A DNA stretch of 64,000 bases from NCBI GenBank assembly GCA_019633425.1, contig WSUB01000016.1, forward strand, positions 186,001 through 250,000. The letters are read 5' to 3'. Made by a program: the position numbers and the translations under genes. This document shows, one piece after another, positions 11,871-23,084 of the stretch (positions are counted from its first letter, which is position 1; each line of letters opens with the position of its first letter). This DNA comes from Tulasnella sp. 424. Taxonomy: Eukaryota > Basidiomycota > Agaricomycetes > Cantharellales > Tulasnellaceae. The notes under the pieces are model-generated. The model was not told where the DNA came from. It did not search any database and saw only the letters and a program-made list of their open reading frames with translations.

Positions 11871-13073
11871 CCCAGTTGAAGGCGTAGGGAGTCCTCCAGG
11901 GAGGGAGAGGTTTTGCACTTGGGGCCGGCTGACTGGGGTTTTGGCTTGAGACGAGCTTGGCCCAAAGTGCTTTGCGATCCACCTTTGTGGAATCGGTTGA
12001 TACGGATGTATCCGGGCCTTTGGGGACCGGCGGGAGAGGGCAATCGACGTTGGATATGGTCAGCTTGTCCGAGGAGAATAATGTCGTTTGGTAATGAGCC
12101 CAGCGGTGATCTGGGGGATGGTCCTCAATTGGGACCGGAGGACGAGGTCTCGTGGTTACGAGCTCGACGGTCTGGTCTTGACCCTCGTCTTCATAGATTC
12201 CAAAAGTGACTGACTCTTCGAGGGCGTCTTCCCAATTGTGCGCGTATTTGATACGATTTCGCATTAATTCTCGTGGATCTACGAGGGGCGGAAGAAATAA
12301 ATGAGGTTTGTCGACGCATCGATCCCAAATTCCTGATAACGCTGACCTGAAGGGCCGACCCATCCAGGTGGATACCCCCAGAACATCATCCCACCGCAAG
12401 ATCCTTCTGCGCGGCCACCATCGAACCAAGGAACGCAGTCCTGGAACTCCGAATCAGGATCCAGCGGGACGTCTCTTGGAAGACCGACTGCTTCCCTCAG
12501 CTCTGCACCAACAACGCGACCAGGTTGGAACTTGTCCACCCATTCCAAACGCTGTTTCCTCCAAAGCGGGGCGGAGAAGTATCGACGGCCAAAATCGGGG
12601 TGTTCCTCACCGTCGCCGTCTCCGGAACTACCTATCCCGGACTCTTCGTAGGCTGTACGAGCCGCTGCAATTCGTTGGGGATCCCGAGGTTCAGGGCACG
12701 AGGAGAGGACGTGATCTTGGGAAGAACAATTAAAGCATGCTCTTTATTAAAGAAGGGTAGTGTAAATTAACATATGAAGGGGCACAGGAGGGGCTGAAGG
12801 TAAGGACCTTATTCGCAAGGAGACGGTATCTTCTCCTTGAGAGGATGAGATACCGAGAGGTTCTATTTCGTCGAGGCGGTCGTATGAAATAGATGCGTCC
12901 GAGTTGTCTGCGTTGGATCCTTCCACATCAATAAATACTCCGGCTAATATATTCAAAACAGGTTCTCAGCATGAAGAGGACGAGTCCGGAGATATGAAGT
13001 AACACCTACCACACCCCGATAAATCTGGTACGTCCGGAGAGCCTTCTAGAACCCCATACTCCTGGGCGGTCAT
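11857..13073 (-). CDS. CCHC zinc-knuckle / PSP-type protein (ZCCHC8-like)
   Basis: Exons 13073..13010, 12943..12808, 12741..12347 and 12278..11857; phases close, giving 338 aa. Exon 3 opens with a zinc knuckle, CFNCSSQDHVLSSC (C-X2-C-X4-H-X4-C), followed by PEPRDPQRIAAAR, the typical continuation in nuclear CCHC proteins. After this come LWRKQRLEWVDKFQPG, a Pro-rich MMFWGYPPGWVGPSDPRELM block resembling a PSP domain, then YQTTLFSSDKL, PLPPVP and PPWR. Human ZCCHC8 and relatives with this order act in nuclear exosome targeting or splicing complexes. The intron at 12807..12742 has a weak GTCCTT donor but is required to remove a stop and keeps the frame. The start ATG overlaps the stop of the glutaredoxin-like gene (ATGA), and the frame is also open upstream inside that gene's last exon. 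Confidence 0.8.
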
Positions 13074-13576
13074 GACGACCCCTCTTTCTTCTCCTCTGGT
13101 TTCAAGCTGTCGTACCATTCCAAAGCCTTCAGGATCTCCGGCTCGCCCCATCGACCTTTGGCTTGCATCTTGTCGTTCAGGTGAAGAACTGGGATCTCGT
13201 ACTTGTATTTGCCTCTCCATCTAATAGGCACGGAGCCAACCGTTAAATGTCAGTAATTGTACGGTTTGCATGGTCACTCCGAGCAAGCCTTACTTCTCCC
13301 GACCCTCGTCGTAGATGTTGATAGTCTCGAGTTCGAATGGTCGCTACAGCATACGGCCGGCGTTAGTACGCCACGAAGAAAAGCCACAGCGAGCTTAATG
13401 TCTTATACCTTTTGCCTAACAACTTCAAGCGCTTCCTTGGCAGTCTATTGAGTGGTTTAAGGGTCAGCTTGGAGTGAACTGTTTCGAAGATCGCCTTTGA
13501 ATACACGCACAACGCAAAGAGAACACTGCTTTCCCACAAAGAGCGTAAATTTAGGTAAAATCGCTCGACTTGACAT
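13070..13576 (-). CDS. Glutaredoxin-like (DUF836) thiol-redox protein
   Basis: Exons 13576..13511, 13444..13409, 13342..13293 and 13220..13070; phases close to exactly 100 aa. The protein begins FTLFVGKQCSLCVTAKEAL with a C-X2-C motif where glutaredoxins have theirs, then RPFELETINIYDEGREKW, KYKYEIPVLHLND (the cis-proline strand) and KGRWGEPEILKAL. This is the pattern of the small fungal glutaredoxin-like DUF836 proteins (yeast YDR286C type), often mitochondrial; the exact substrate is unknown. It is divergent from PGS1 with 222 bp between the start codons, and its stop codon overlaps the presumed start of the next gene on the same strand. Confidence 0.88.
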
Positions 13577-13798
13577 CCAGAGACGTCGAAAAGAAAGGGC
13601 TTAAATATGAGAGATTCGGAACTTCGAAACTTGACGCGCGGAAGTTTGCGGCTGAGGTACACTACGGTGCGAATGTCGGTGCGAATGATGAACGAGCGGT
13701 CGGTCGCACGGTCGGTTTTCGACGAGTTTCATCTTTTTGGTTTTCGATTCTCGCTTCGCCCTTGCCTTACTGTTTTCGCTCTCCAACCGGTTCCACAG
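13577..13798. promoter_or_regulatory. Divergent promoter region, glutaredoxin-like / PGS1
   Basis: A 222-bp gap separates the two start codons and must hold both promoters. I see no clear TATA box. Confidence 0.5.
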
Positions 13799-15620
13799 AT
13801 GTTAAGGATACGGGCTTCGCGCTCCGTCAGCACACTACTACATGCACCGAAAAGGCCTATCCGAAATGGGCAATTTTTCTCCACCTCGGTCAAATCAAGT
13901 CCGACGGAGACATTAGTGACGGCGTTATCAGGCACTCAACCCAGGTTTAACCTCCCCGGAACCAACGTAAAAGTACTGAGGACTCCAAGAGAGTACTACG
14001 GGAACCTCATTGTGCGATATTCGGCCCCGCTCGACCCGGTGTTTTTATAGAGCTAATGCTTCGTTCCGAAATAGGACATGATCAAACGCGCCAAACGACG
14101 CATCGTCCTCTCCTCTTTGTACATTGGGACAGCAGAAAAAGAACTGGTACGTCTAGCATTCCTTAATTTGATCTATTCCTCTTGTCTAATGCCTACAACT
14201 TAGCTTCAAGCCCTCCACACCGCCCTCCAATCCAACCCACAACTGACGCTCGACCTCCATCTCGACCTTTTGCGCTCAACGCGACCCGAAACCCCAAGTA
14301 CTGCCGAATTCCTCTTGCCGTTAATCAAATCGTTTGGCGAAGACCGGGTCCGGATCCACTTGTTTCGAACGCCGAAACTGAAAGGCTTGACGGCGAAACT
14401 GGTTCCAAGGAGGTTCGACGAAGGATGGGGGACGTGGCATGCGAAATTATATGCGGTAGATGACGAAGTCATGATTAGCGGGTAGGTGAGAGGGTTCGCG
14501 CCCCAATAAGATAAAAATATGAACTGACTGCAGGACATTGCTTCCCGTTGAGATAGAGCGAACTTGAACTCGTCATATTTCACGGACCGCCAAGACAGGT
14601 ATCTTCATTTCAAAGACCAGCCATCCTTGACGAACTACGTGATCGACTACGCTTCGACGATGATTCCCTTCACGCATCGACTTGTCCCAGTTTCAGGGCA
14701 TGAAAGCGGTCCAGAGAGCTACCGAACGGAGTGGAGGAACCAAGAAATTGGTCCGACGTCGTTCGAAGCCTCGGGTAAAAAAGCATTCGAAAGTCTACAG
14801 GAGCGATGGCGGAGTGTGCAACCGGCAGGGCCCAGCGGATCAGATACGACAATATTCCCTGTAATTCAGTCGGGCGTGTTGGGTGTACGAGAGGAAGAAA
14901 TGGTCATTGACAGGCTATTTGACTGCGTATCGGAGTCGGCTGTCCCTACGACAGTGGACTTGACGAGCGGATACTTTGGGTTGTATGCACCATACAAGAG
15001 CAGGATACTTTCGTCCCCGGACAGCATTCGATGGAGGATTGTTGCCGCGGCTCCCAAGGTGCGCCGGTCGCGTTTGTTTGAGGGCGTGTTAGTGACCTTT
15101 TGGAATGAAAGGCAAACGGGTTTTACGGATCCAAAGGGATTTCTGGCCGATTGCCCGAGGCATATACCTGGCTGGAACGGCGTTTCTGGGGTGCAGCCTC
15201 CAAGGCGGGGAAAATTTCTCCGCAAGATAGTAAAGTGGAATTAAGCGAATGGGAGCGACAGGGTTGGACGTATCATGCCAAAGGTGAGGACTACTATGCT
15301 ACCTGCCAGTTCGGGCGTGGCTGACGTGTGTTTTAGGTATTTGGGTTCGCTTCGGAGAAGACTCATCGGATCATGGCTCCACGCCGGCCATCTCGCTCTT
15401 TGGTTCTACCAACTTGAACTCACGGTCCGCCAACTTGGACACGGAGTTGTCATTTATGATGGTTACGTCGTCACGAGAGCTGTCTAAAACCCTTGCCGAA
15501 GAAGTTGACGGAATCAGGGAGAATGCTTCCATTGCGGGTCGGGAGACATGGGAGCGGAGCGAGCGGCGTGTGCGGTTGTCTACGATAGCTATGGCGAAGA
15601 TGGTGACGGGGATGTTATGA
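13799..15620 (+). CDS. PGS1: CDP-DAG--glycerol-3-phosphate 3-phosphatidyltransferase (PGP synthase)
   Basis: Six exons: 13799..14011, 14075..14146, 14204..14481, 14557..15058, 15112..15283 and 15337..15620; phases close, 506 aa, close to the yeast length. The start gives a basic, Ser-rich amphipathic leader (MLRIRASRSVSTLLHAPKR) typical of mitochondrial import. Core motifs of the phospholipase-D superfamily are present: WHAKLYAVDDEVMISGANLN (first HxKx4D) and YHAKGIWVRFGED ... GSTNLNSRS (second motif, where the Asp position is Arg). DMIKRAKRRIVLSSLYIGT and LTSGYFGLY are also typical. The enzyme makes phosphatidylglycerophosphate, the first committed step to cardiolipin in the inner mitochondrial membrane. 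Confidence 0.92.
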
Positions 15621-15750
15621 TGTCACGACCAAATTATAATCACGTGATGCGGGCCTGACGTCACACTTGTCGTATGAAGTGGTGCTTGCCGGTTTGCTTG
15701 GCAATGACGCAAAGGACTGTTACAGTCAGGGCTGTTGGTTTTTGTTGCGT

Positions 15751-15758
15751 TATAAAAT
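15751..15758 (+). promoter_or_regulatory. TATA-like element upstream of PAP2 gene
   Basis: TATAAAAT lies 107 bp before the ATG of the lipid phosphatase gene, on its strand, at a position reasonable for a TATA box. Confidence 0.5.
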
Positions 15759-15864
15759 AGACTGAGCTTGGCACCCAAGATCTTCCACCAGGCGTTCACC
15801 CCCACTCCTGTTCCCGTCGCCCAGCAGTAGCCACCAAGTCCCCACCCGATTCTCCTTGCCCATC

Positions 15865-17421
15865 ATGTCCAACACCGCTCAGCCAGCAATGGTCAACAAC
15901 AACGTTGCGCCGGGAGGGGCCTACAACGAAAAAGGAGCCCCAGGCACGAGGGGAGGACATACCTTTGGAGGAGTATTCAGGCTTCATGCGTTCGACCTCT
16001 TAGTCATGTTGTTCATGGGAAGTAAGTTGAAAACACGCAACGTTGCCGATGTCGCGTTCGTCGCATCTCACGTGTTGCTATTTTTAAACTAGTGATCGGC
16101 CTTGGAGTCTATTTCGCCAAGCCGGCACCCACGCGAAATTTCCCAATCACCTTCAATGACGGAGAGATCGTCTACCCGCAATACGCTTACCCCCTTCGAA
16201 AGGAGATTAGTATGTACACCTCTCGCTTGCTCGGTGTCACAGTGTTTAACGTATTTGTTGCTCTAGTTCCCATCTGGTTAGCGGCTCTGTTGTCGTTCAT
16301 CGTTCCATTCATCTTCTTCTGCATCTTCCAAATCCGCCGACGAAGCATGTACGACCTGTTCACGACGACCTTGGGTCTCATTCAAGCCCTTGAGACTGCT
16401 GCTGTCTTCCAAGTCTTTTTGAAATGGTTGATTGGTGGCTTCCGTCCACACTTCCTTGAAGGTGGGTACCTTACATCCCTCTTTCCCGTCCTGCTAATCA
16501 CTCATGTGCCGTCCATCCGTATAGTTTGCAAGCCTAACGTTCAAGGGCCTGGCGCCGGTAGCGGATTCCAACAAATTTACTACACTCGGGAAGTTTGCAC
16601 TGGTGACGAAAAGCAGATCAACGACTCTCTTGAGAGTTTCCCTTCTGGACACTCTACGGCTGCTTTCGCTGGCTTCGTGTATCTTTTCTTGTACTTCAGT
16701 AAGGACCACTCCCCCCCCCCCTCTTCAGCAAACCCCAAGACTGATCGGAAATTTCTGTCTAGACGCACAACTCAAGGTCAACAGCGACCATCGCCCTGCC
16801 TACTGGAAGATCGTCCTCACCATTGCACCTTTACTCGGTGCCACGTTAATTGCGGGTGCTCTCACCATCGACAAATGTACGTGACTCCACTCTCCCGTAT
16901 CCACAACGTCTCTTGACATCGTTGTAATACCCACAGTCCACCACTGGTACGACGTAGTTGCTGGAGCGGTCATTGGCACCCTATGCGCTGTCATCATGTA
17001 TGTCTTTTGTCTTTTGACGCCGTTGCTACCCTTCGCTAAGACTTTTGTTTTTCACCAGCTACCGCGCCACTTTCGCCTCCATCGCTGACTTCCGCTTCAA
17101 TCACATCATCCTTCCTCGTGACTACTCGTTGCTGGCGCGTCATCTTCCCCCTCAGAAATTCGGATATTCTCCGTACGTGACGCGTAGCCTTTTCTATTCG
17201 ATTATTTTACTTACTCCCGTCATACCTACAGGCAAGACATCAACGACCAGCTTCCCTTCACCCGCGAAGGTGGCTGGGGTCATTTCCAAGGGTTTACCGG
17301 TGCTCCGTTCGACGCCTCGTCTCTTGGCGCGACCGGTGGTGGTATGGGCATGAATGGTGGACCCGGTGTAGGTGCTGGAACTGGTGGAGGCATGTTCCAT
17401 CGCGGCCACAATGCCGTTTGA
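15865..17421 (+). CDS. PAP2-family lipid phosphate phosphatase (DPP1/LPP-like)
   Basis: Eight exons: 15865..16021, 16093..16209, 16267..16461, 16525..16698, 16763..16876, 16937..16997, 17059..17172 and 17232..17421; phases close, 373 aa. Several membrane helices are visible (LLVMLFMGMIGLGVYF, WLAALLSFIVPFIFFCIF and others). The three PAP2 signatures follow in order: KWLIGGFRPHF (Kx6RP), SFPSGHSTAAF (PSGH), and DKFHHWYDVVAG (Hx3D). In the third, the usual Ser-Arg before the His is not present, a visible departure from Dpp1. Enzymes of this family remove phosphate from phosphatidate or diacylglycerol pyrophosphate in endomembranes. The C-terminus is Gly/Met-rich and probably cytosolic. Confidence 0.88.
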
Positions 17422-17670
17422 ACACGAAGCTACGACGATCGAGGAAAAGAAAACGATCTGCACGCATCTCTACGCATCTCTAACCAGAACGCCGCATCGT
17501 ATTGCTTTCACTACTCTAATCTTCTCTAGTGTATACCCTATCTCCCCTTTTCCGCCAGACGGACGATGTATTAATATTGTTCATAATCGTATATCTTGCG
17601 CCTGCAGTACGGTACATACCTCATCAGGTTCCTCCAAGTCATGGGTACATGTCTAGCCAACCATCTTGGC

Positions 17671-18279
17671 CTATTTCGCTGAAGTTCCAACAGAGTTATC
17701 GACCCTGAAAAGAGTCAGGACAGACCACATCGCATCTTTCCCTCGATCCCAGCTCTTTGAATCGTCTCCGCCGAATTCGACCATCATTCCAGCCGCCTTC
17801 CATTCGCACCATATACCAATGGAGCCTCCTGAAGGTCCACTCCCACCCCCTTTCCTGCTGGGTTCTCCCAAGAACGCGACGAAGTCTTTTCCGGTTGTGT
17901 TTGGAGCGACTTCGAGGGTGGATTCGGGTTTGCCAGGTTCTGGTATAGAGATAGGGAGTGCTGGAAACGGGGAGAATTGTCGAGCCTGGCCTGCACTGGT
18001 TTTCGGCTGACCCTTGGGCAAATTGTTATAGATGTCCACGCTATCCAGGACCAAGTCTTTGTCTCTCAGCTCCGCTCGACTTAATCCCGTCTTGGGTTTG
18101 TAGCCATCGATGGGCAGGAAGAGTAGACTGAGTCCGAGGGCGTAATAATTGAAATAGACAGCATCTGGATACGACTTGATTTCAGGGTCGGGCAAGGGTT
18201 CAGAGGTTATGCTTTGAAGGTAATCGTCAAGCGGTGAGGATGAAGGGTGGCTGCCTAGCACAGAAGATGGGGACTGCAT
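17671..18279 (-). CDS. Conserved fungal protein of unknown function
   Basis: A single exon of 202 aa. I do not recognise a named domain, but the composition looks like a real conserved protein: IKSYPDAVYFNYYALGLSLLF, LDSVDIYN, TGKDFVAFLGEPSRKGG, GSIGIWCEWKAAGMMVEFGG and WDRGKDAMWSVLTLFR. No membrane helix is certain. The ATG at 18279 is chosen because the frame upstream (to 18378) runs through a poly-C tract unlikely to be coding. It is convergent with the PAP2 gene. Confidence 0.7.
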   Translation of the reverse strand: MQSPSSVLGSHPSSSPLDDYLQSITSEPLPDPEIKSYPDAVYFNYYALGLSLLFLPIDGYKPKTGLSRAELRDKDLVLDSVDIYNNLPKGQPKTSAGQARQFSPFPALPISIPEPGKPESTLEVAPNTTGKDFVAFLGEPSRKGGGSGPSGGSIGIWCEWKAAGMMVEFGGDDSKSWDRGKDAMWSVLTLFRVDNSVGTSAK

Positions 18280-18478
18280 TGGCGATAAGGTGACGCTCAG
18301 AGAGAGTCGGCCAGGTACTCCAACGCACACGGCGCGGTGACAATAGCCTGCCCCCTCCCCCCCCCCCCCCGAACGCAAACTAGAAATCTTCTAACTCAGC
18401 AACCGGAGCACTTCATAGTATTCGGTAAAAGGTAGGTCCAGCCCCATCTATCTAAGAGTTTGTTATCAATGTACTAGT

Positions 18479-19791
18479 CTAAGCCTGCGTGAATCTTGAA
18501 GCCATTCCGAGCTTTGCAATCTTTTCAACTTGCTCTTCCGTCAATCCCAGGCCAAGGGGTGGCTTTGCCAGCAAAAGTGCGTATTCCGCGGTTAGAGATG
18601 TTCGGAAGGGGAGAATGTCGTCGGTCTTATTACAGTAGACGCGAATCAGAGCTGGAATTACGTGCAAGCAATAGATCGAGAACTCACGCAAATTGCAATG
18701 GGATGATTCTGCTGCAGATATGCATTGATGTGATGAGATTCAAGGTCCGTTACGGTCTTGCAGCTGTAGTTGGTTGTTAGCATTCAAGGGCGCGCAGGGA
18801 TGTGGGTATGCATTACTCACAGCAGGTTAGAGGTAAGGCAGATCTCAATCGGGATCTTGTTGTCGCGGATGTATGTTTGCTCTGCGTCGTTGAGGAACGT
18901 AGCGTGACCCAATCTCGTCGGACGTGTAGAAAGTAAGGTGTCGGTATCTGGAGGGAGCTCTGTGTAAGACACCTGGGTGCATGGAAGGCCGTCGTTCAGC
19001 TCCAAAACCAGGTTCCGTCAGTGGGAAACAAGCCCACCTCGGCAATATGCAGAGTGAGTCCCAGACCAGCTTGGTGCACCATTTCAAATGCAGGAATGAA
19101 TTCTTTCATATCACCCGCCTAGGGAAAAATTGTTAGTGGGTTTGTGAGTGCCGGGGTGAAACTACCTCACCTTTGGGTCTCCGCATAGGTCGACCCCGAC
19201 GACTCTCCGTCCTTCGCGTTTGAAGTTGACCGCAAGACTGACGCATTCGAGAGCGTCTTCAACGGACATTCTACGGTCAACGCTAACAATCAGCGCTGCT
19301 TTGTCAGCGGGGTAGGCCTCCACCTCAGCGAGGACGGCTTCCAGGTATTGCTTTCGGGTCATGTGCGGCGTCTTGCGCGGAGTGGATCGTAGTTCGAGAT
19401 ATGTACATTCTGGCGGAATGATTTGATCACCTTCGGTCTTTGGATCTAAGAAGACGTGCAAAACGTCTCTCGTCACTTCACGAAGGGCCGCGGGATTTGA
19501 GGTCAGTGAGTATATGGCAGGGAAGAGTCCGAAGAAGTCTCCGATGGCAGAAAGTTGGACGCCTTGCTTCAACTTTTCCAATCCTGATTTGACAGCTTCC
19601 GACACTTCGTCCGTGAGGTCATCACGCGCGGCTGCCAGTCGTTGAAGCGAACTCAGGGGAATTGACCCATTCAGGTGACAGTGGAGTTCAGCCTTTGGTA
19701 AGGAGCGAATGAACGACACTTGTGGTTCGGCTAGAGAGCTGAGGGCGGCCGCGGCGGGTCCAGCTATGCTAGTCGCGACGTGGTGGGTCAT
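18479..19791 (-). CDS. Adenosine-deaminase-like protein (ADAL / N6-methyl-AMP deaminase type)
   Basis: Exons 19791..19171, 19118..19038, 18972..18821, 18763..18688 and 18625..18479; phases close, 358 aa. The metal-binding start LPKAELHCHLNGSI (HxH) is followed by VGVDLCGDPK, TLHIAE, TRLGHATFL, IPIEICLTSNL and a C-terminal CTDDILPFRTSLTAEY with the catalytic Asp pair. LHCHLNGS and VD(L)CGDP are more like the ADAL subgroup than classical adenine/adenosine deaminases, so deamination of N6-methyl-AMP to IMP is the likeliest reaction (known of the family). The start codon region is duplicated as a fossil near 23796. Confidence 0.87.
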
Positions 19792-19933
19792 GGTGGTGCA
19801 ACGCCGCGGTGTAGAGAGTCACTCCGGGAGCACATGCTTCCAGGCGCCGGTTTGGTGGAGGTAGTGCCACGTGGTGATCAAGCATGTCCATATAAATCCC
19901 CGAGCATACACAAAGAATACAAACCAGGTACAA

Positions 19934-22900
19934 TTACCGCTCCTCTTTTACCTCCACTATAACATTAATCGTCATGATAGCCTATGAAATGAAGCTCGAT
20001 GAGTTCGCAATCCGATCGAAAACGCAGCCGGAGCAGCTTACAATGTAAGAACAAATCAAGAAAATACCCCATCGCTTGCTAAGTAGATACCCGTTGAGAG
20101 GAACAAAGATCATGGTGGCGAGTAGCAGGGCAAGCAGCCCTATCGAGCTGACTAGGAGGGTTGTGCTGAAGTCGATCGCATAGTAAGGCTGGCCAGTCTG
20201 GCGTAGCACGACTGTACCAGAGACGCCGACCCCAATCAGCATGTTCAGCATGGGGCCACCAAAACATGCTGAGAATCCCATGATTGGGGCGAAGCGAGCG
20301 ACGGCTAGATTTGCAATCAAGTCCGCGAGGGAATTGCCGATGGCGAACACCGTCAAGCCAACGATGGCATCTGATAAACCGAAGATGTACCCAAAGGTCT
20401 GCAAGATAGAATCGAGAGTCGCGTGAGCAAAGAGATAAATTGCTAAGGGAGCGTTGGTCTGACCTGTAAGACTCGAACAACCTCGTCGGCGATGGCCATG
20501 ATCCAGACCATTGCGACGACAAAGCCCATCAACGAGCGGACAATCCTGCCGATCGGATTCTTTCCGTTCTTCGCAAATAGCAGAACCAGCGTAGCTGCCG
20601 CTGCCCCTGCGGTGAATGCAGCCAGCAAGAAAATCCATAAACGAGGAGAGGTTGCTACAAGGGCGATCCCAAAGTTAGCTCAACTGGCTGGCTGCTATAG
20701 AAGCAAGTCCAGCTCACAGAACAACACCGCGGTAGCGAACAGCGGGCCAATCGCGCATTGCGCGGCCGTCAACCACTTGTTAAAGTGGGCCCCGTGCATT
20801 TCCCTCTCAATGTCACTCATAATACTCGAGACATCGCTTTCACCCTCCCGCTCAAGCTCCTCTTCTCGTTCACGATCTATGACACCGCTTTCATTGTCAG
20901 TGTACGGCCGCTGAAACGAAGTGCGGAGCTGCTTGAATTGATGATGGCTCCCTTCTTCGCTATGCTCCCCGTCGCTCGCTGGTGCGGAGACGCTGATACG
21001 GATGTCAACCAATTGACCTTCCGGCACGAACGGTTTTCCTTCATCCTCGTCCTCTTCTTCGTCCGAAATGATAACCACCGGAAGCGATAGCGTAAGCACT
21101 AGAACTGCAGGAGCGGCAAATACCGCGGCAATTCGGCCTAACCAAGACTTGCTCGGTGCCATGAGGTTGTGTAACGTGGGGAATAGCGTGTGTCCCACTT
21201 CTGACATGAGACGACGGGCCCAGCTACGTGGTTTCACATCCAACGTTGCCGTCGAAGCTGCTAGAACACTTTCACTGTCTTCAGCTCTCTCCACGATTGC
21301 GGGGGCACTCTTGACAACGGAGGGTTCGTTGCCCGTATTCGGCGTTGTAAGCATTCCAGAGCCGTCTATGGGTGAGCGAGGTGATGTAACGAGTATTGAG
21401 CCGGCTGGAGAGAGTACTGGAGAGCGTGTTGGGCTTCCCGTGTGTAGCGTATGAAGGGGTACGCGTTGACCAGGATGATCCACGGGAGAGTCGGTATGTT
21501 GACCCTGAGCCAGAGCAGCATCCCATGGATCTACCTCTTCCTCCTCCAGAGTCGTGGTGCGACTATTTCTCCGACTATGTCGACTGTGCTCTGACGCTGT
21601 CCGATGGTGATGGTAATGGCCTGCGGCGTATGGAGTGGCTGGAGAGTTGAACATGGTGAGGGCAGCAGCCGTTGATTCCTTCTCAAGGGAATCCACGACT
21701 GAGCGGAATTCTAGAGCACCGATGAGGGAGAAGGAGGGAAGCGTTGGGTCATGGGGCGACCGGGGTGGCCCAGCGTAACTCTTCGACATCCTACCGAAGT
21801 CAGAGACTGACGACGAGCGACTTGAGCTTGGCAAGACTTGAGACTGTGAAATACGGCGAAGGGAACTCATTCGACCTTGTAGGTGAGGTCTGGTGGGGCT
21901 CGACTGTGCTCTGGCACGGATTCTTGGAGAGGGTAGGGCGAGAAGTTGACCTATTGGCTATCCGTAAGGGTCAAACACTCATAGGAAGACCTAATGGCTA
22001 CGAACCTTCCTCGTGATCAGCATCGCCGTCAGAATATCCTCTCGCCGTAAAGTCTGTCGTGGCTTCTTCGTCGGCATACTCAGCCCGCATCAACGATTCA
22101 CGCTCTTGCTGCCTCTCCCGCCGGCTGCTCCACCACGTTCCGATTACGACGGCGATGACGTAGGTCACATAGAGACCAACCAAGCTGGCAGCCTCCCATA
22201 CGAGAATCTTCCCATCAAAGAGAATGAAGAGAAGCAATCCCACAGCCGCTGTGAAGAACCCGACGTCTCGAAGGAATGCTCCTGGTCGCACGTGGAAAGG
22301 TTTGATGATGCACATGGAGCCGACGACGACTGAGATGATGAAGGACGCTGCACCGAGGAGTTCACCAACAGCGAGAGATCCAGAATCTGCTCGCATTGCG
22401 CTGTACGTTGCGAATAGGTCTGGTGATCCATTTCCGAAGGCGAGGAATGTTACGCCGGCAATGTTGTCGGACAGCCCGAAGACCTTGGCTATGGTCGAAA
22501 GATTAGGGCAGAAGAAGTCTGACGCGGTAATCCCGATGAACTGATAGATGAATGGTAAGTGGGGATGCTAGAGAGTGATACAGGTGCCTCACCGAGAATA
22601 GGAAGACGAGCCAGAGCAAAAGGCCACCGCTTGGAGCGACTATTAGCGTTGCGTGAATCGAAGAATGGACGGTTTTACTCACAAGTACAACGGCTTAAGG
22701 GCAGAGGAAGTACAGAAGTAACCTTGCATATATTGTATCGAAAGAAAGGTTTCGGATTTCGGGCATTTTCGTCGCACATGGGAGCATTGCTCATTCACCG
22801 GGAAAGCAAGCGGCTTGCACTATGGGCGTGGTGAGCACAAGAGGATGAGAGAGAAATGGCCAACTCACAGTCTTTTCGACCAGAGGGACATACTGCCATG

Positions 22901-23084
22901 GCTCGTCGGACTGCGTAGAGGTGCCGTTCTCCCATCTTCTTGATAGAAAAGTCGAATGTAGATCCCCGTCGTATTGCAGGGATTGCGGTGTGAACCGGGT
23001 CGAATCTGGAGTTGCGTATCGACTTGCAGACCAGAGGAGAGCGTTAAGAGCAAGGCTAGTGACGACCAGGCTCTTGGCTGCCAT
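19934..23084 (-). CDS. NCLX-like cation/Ca2+ exchanger, copy A
   Basis: Eight exons: 23084..22869, 22819..22683, 22629..22593, 22540..22006, 21950..20718, 20654..20464, 20398..20042 and 19981..19934; phases close, 917 aa. The N-terminal helix MAAKSLVVTSLALNALLW could be a signal peptide or anchor. A Cys-rich lumenal segment and a first exchanger domain follow with alpha-1 motif VTFLAFGNGSPDLF. A long Ser/acidic cytosolic loop then precedes the second domain with alpha-2 motif LTVFAIGNSLADLIAN. This is the CaCA family architecture of NCLX/SLC8B1 and fungal relatives, which move Ca2+ against Na+ or Li+ in organelle membranes. Copy A has Ala where copy B has Pro in the alpha-2 motif (GNSLAD versus GNSLPD). 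Confidence 0.88.

Noticed and set aside
11857..13576. Glutaredoxin-like and zinc-knuckle genes as a single fused protein
   Set aside because: The glutaredoxin frame ends at a stop in the normal place for its family (100 aa) and the zinc-knuckle lies in another frame, so a direct fusion would need splicing that destroys the glutaredoxin C-terminus.
18350..18372. Poly-C run as a functional element
   Set aside because: A single homopolymer upstream of the unknown gene's ATG; it may be a simple repeat or assembly weakness, and nothing ties it to regulation.
20079..20522. Alternative 147-codon frame within exchanger A
   Set aside because: Same strand but different frame from the conserved alpha-2 exchanger exons; no support.
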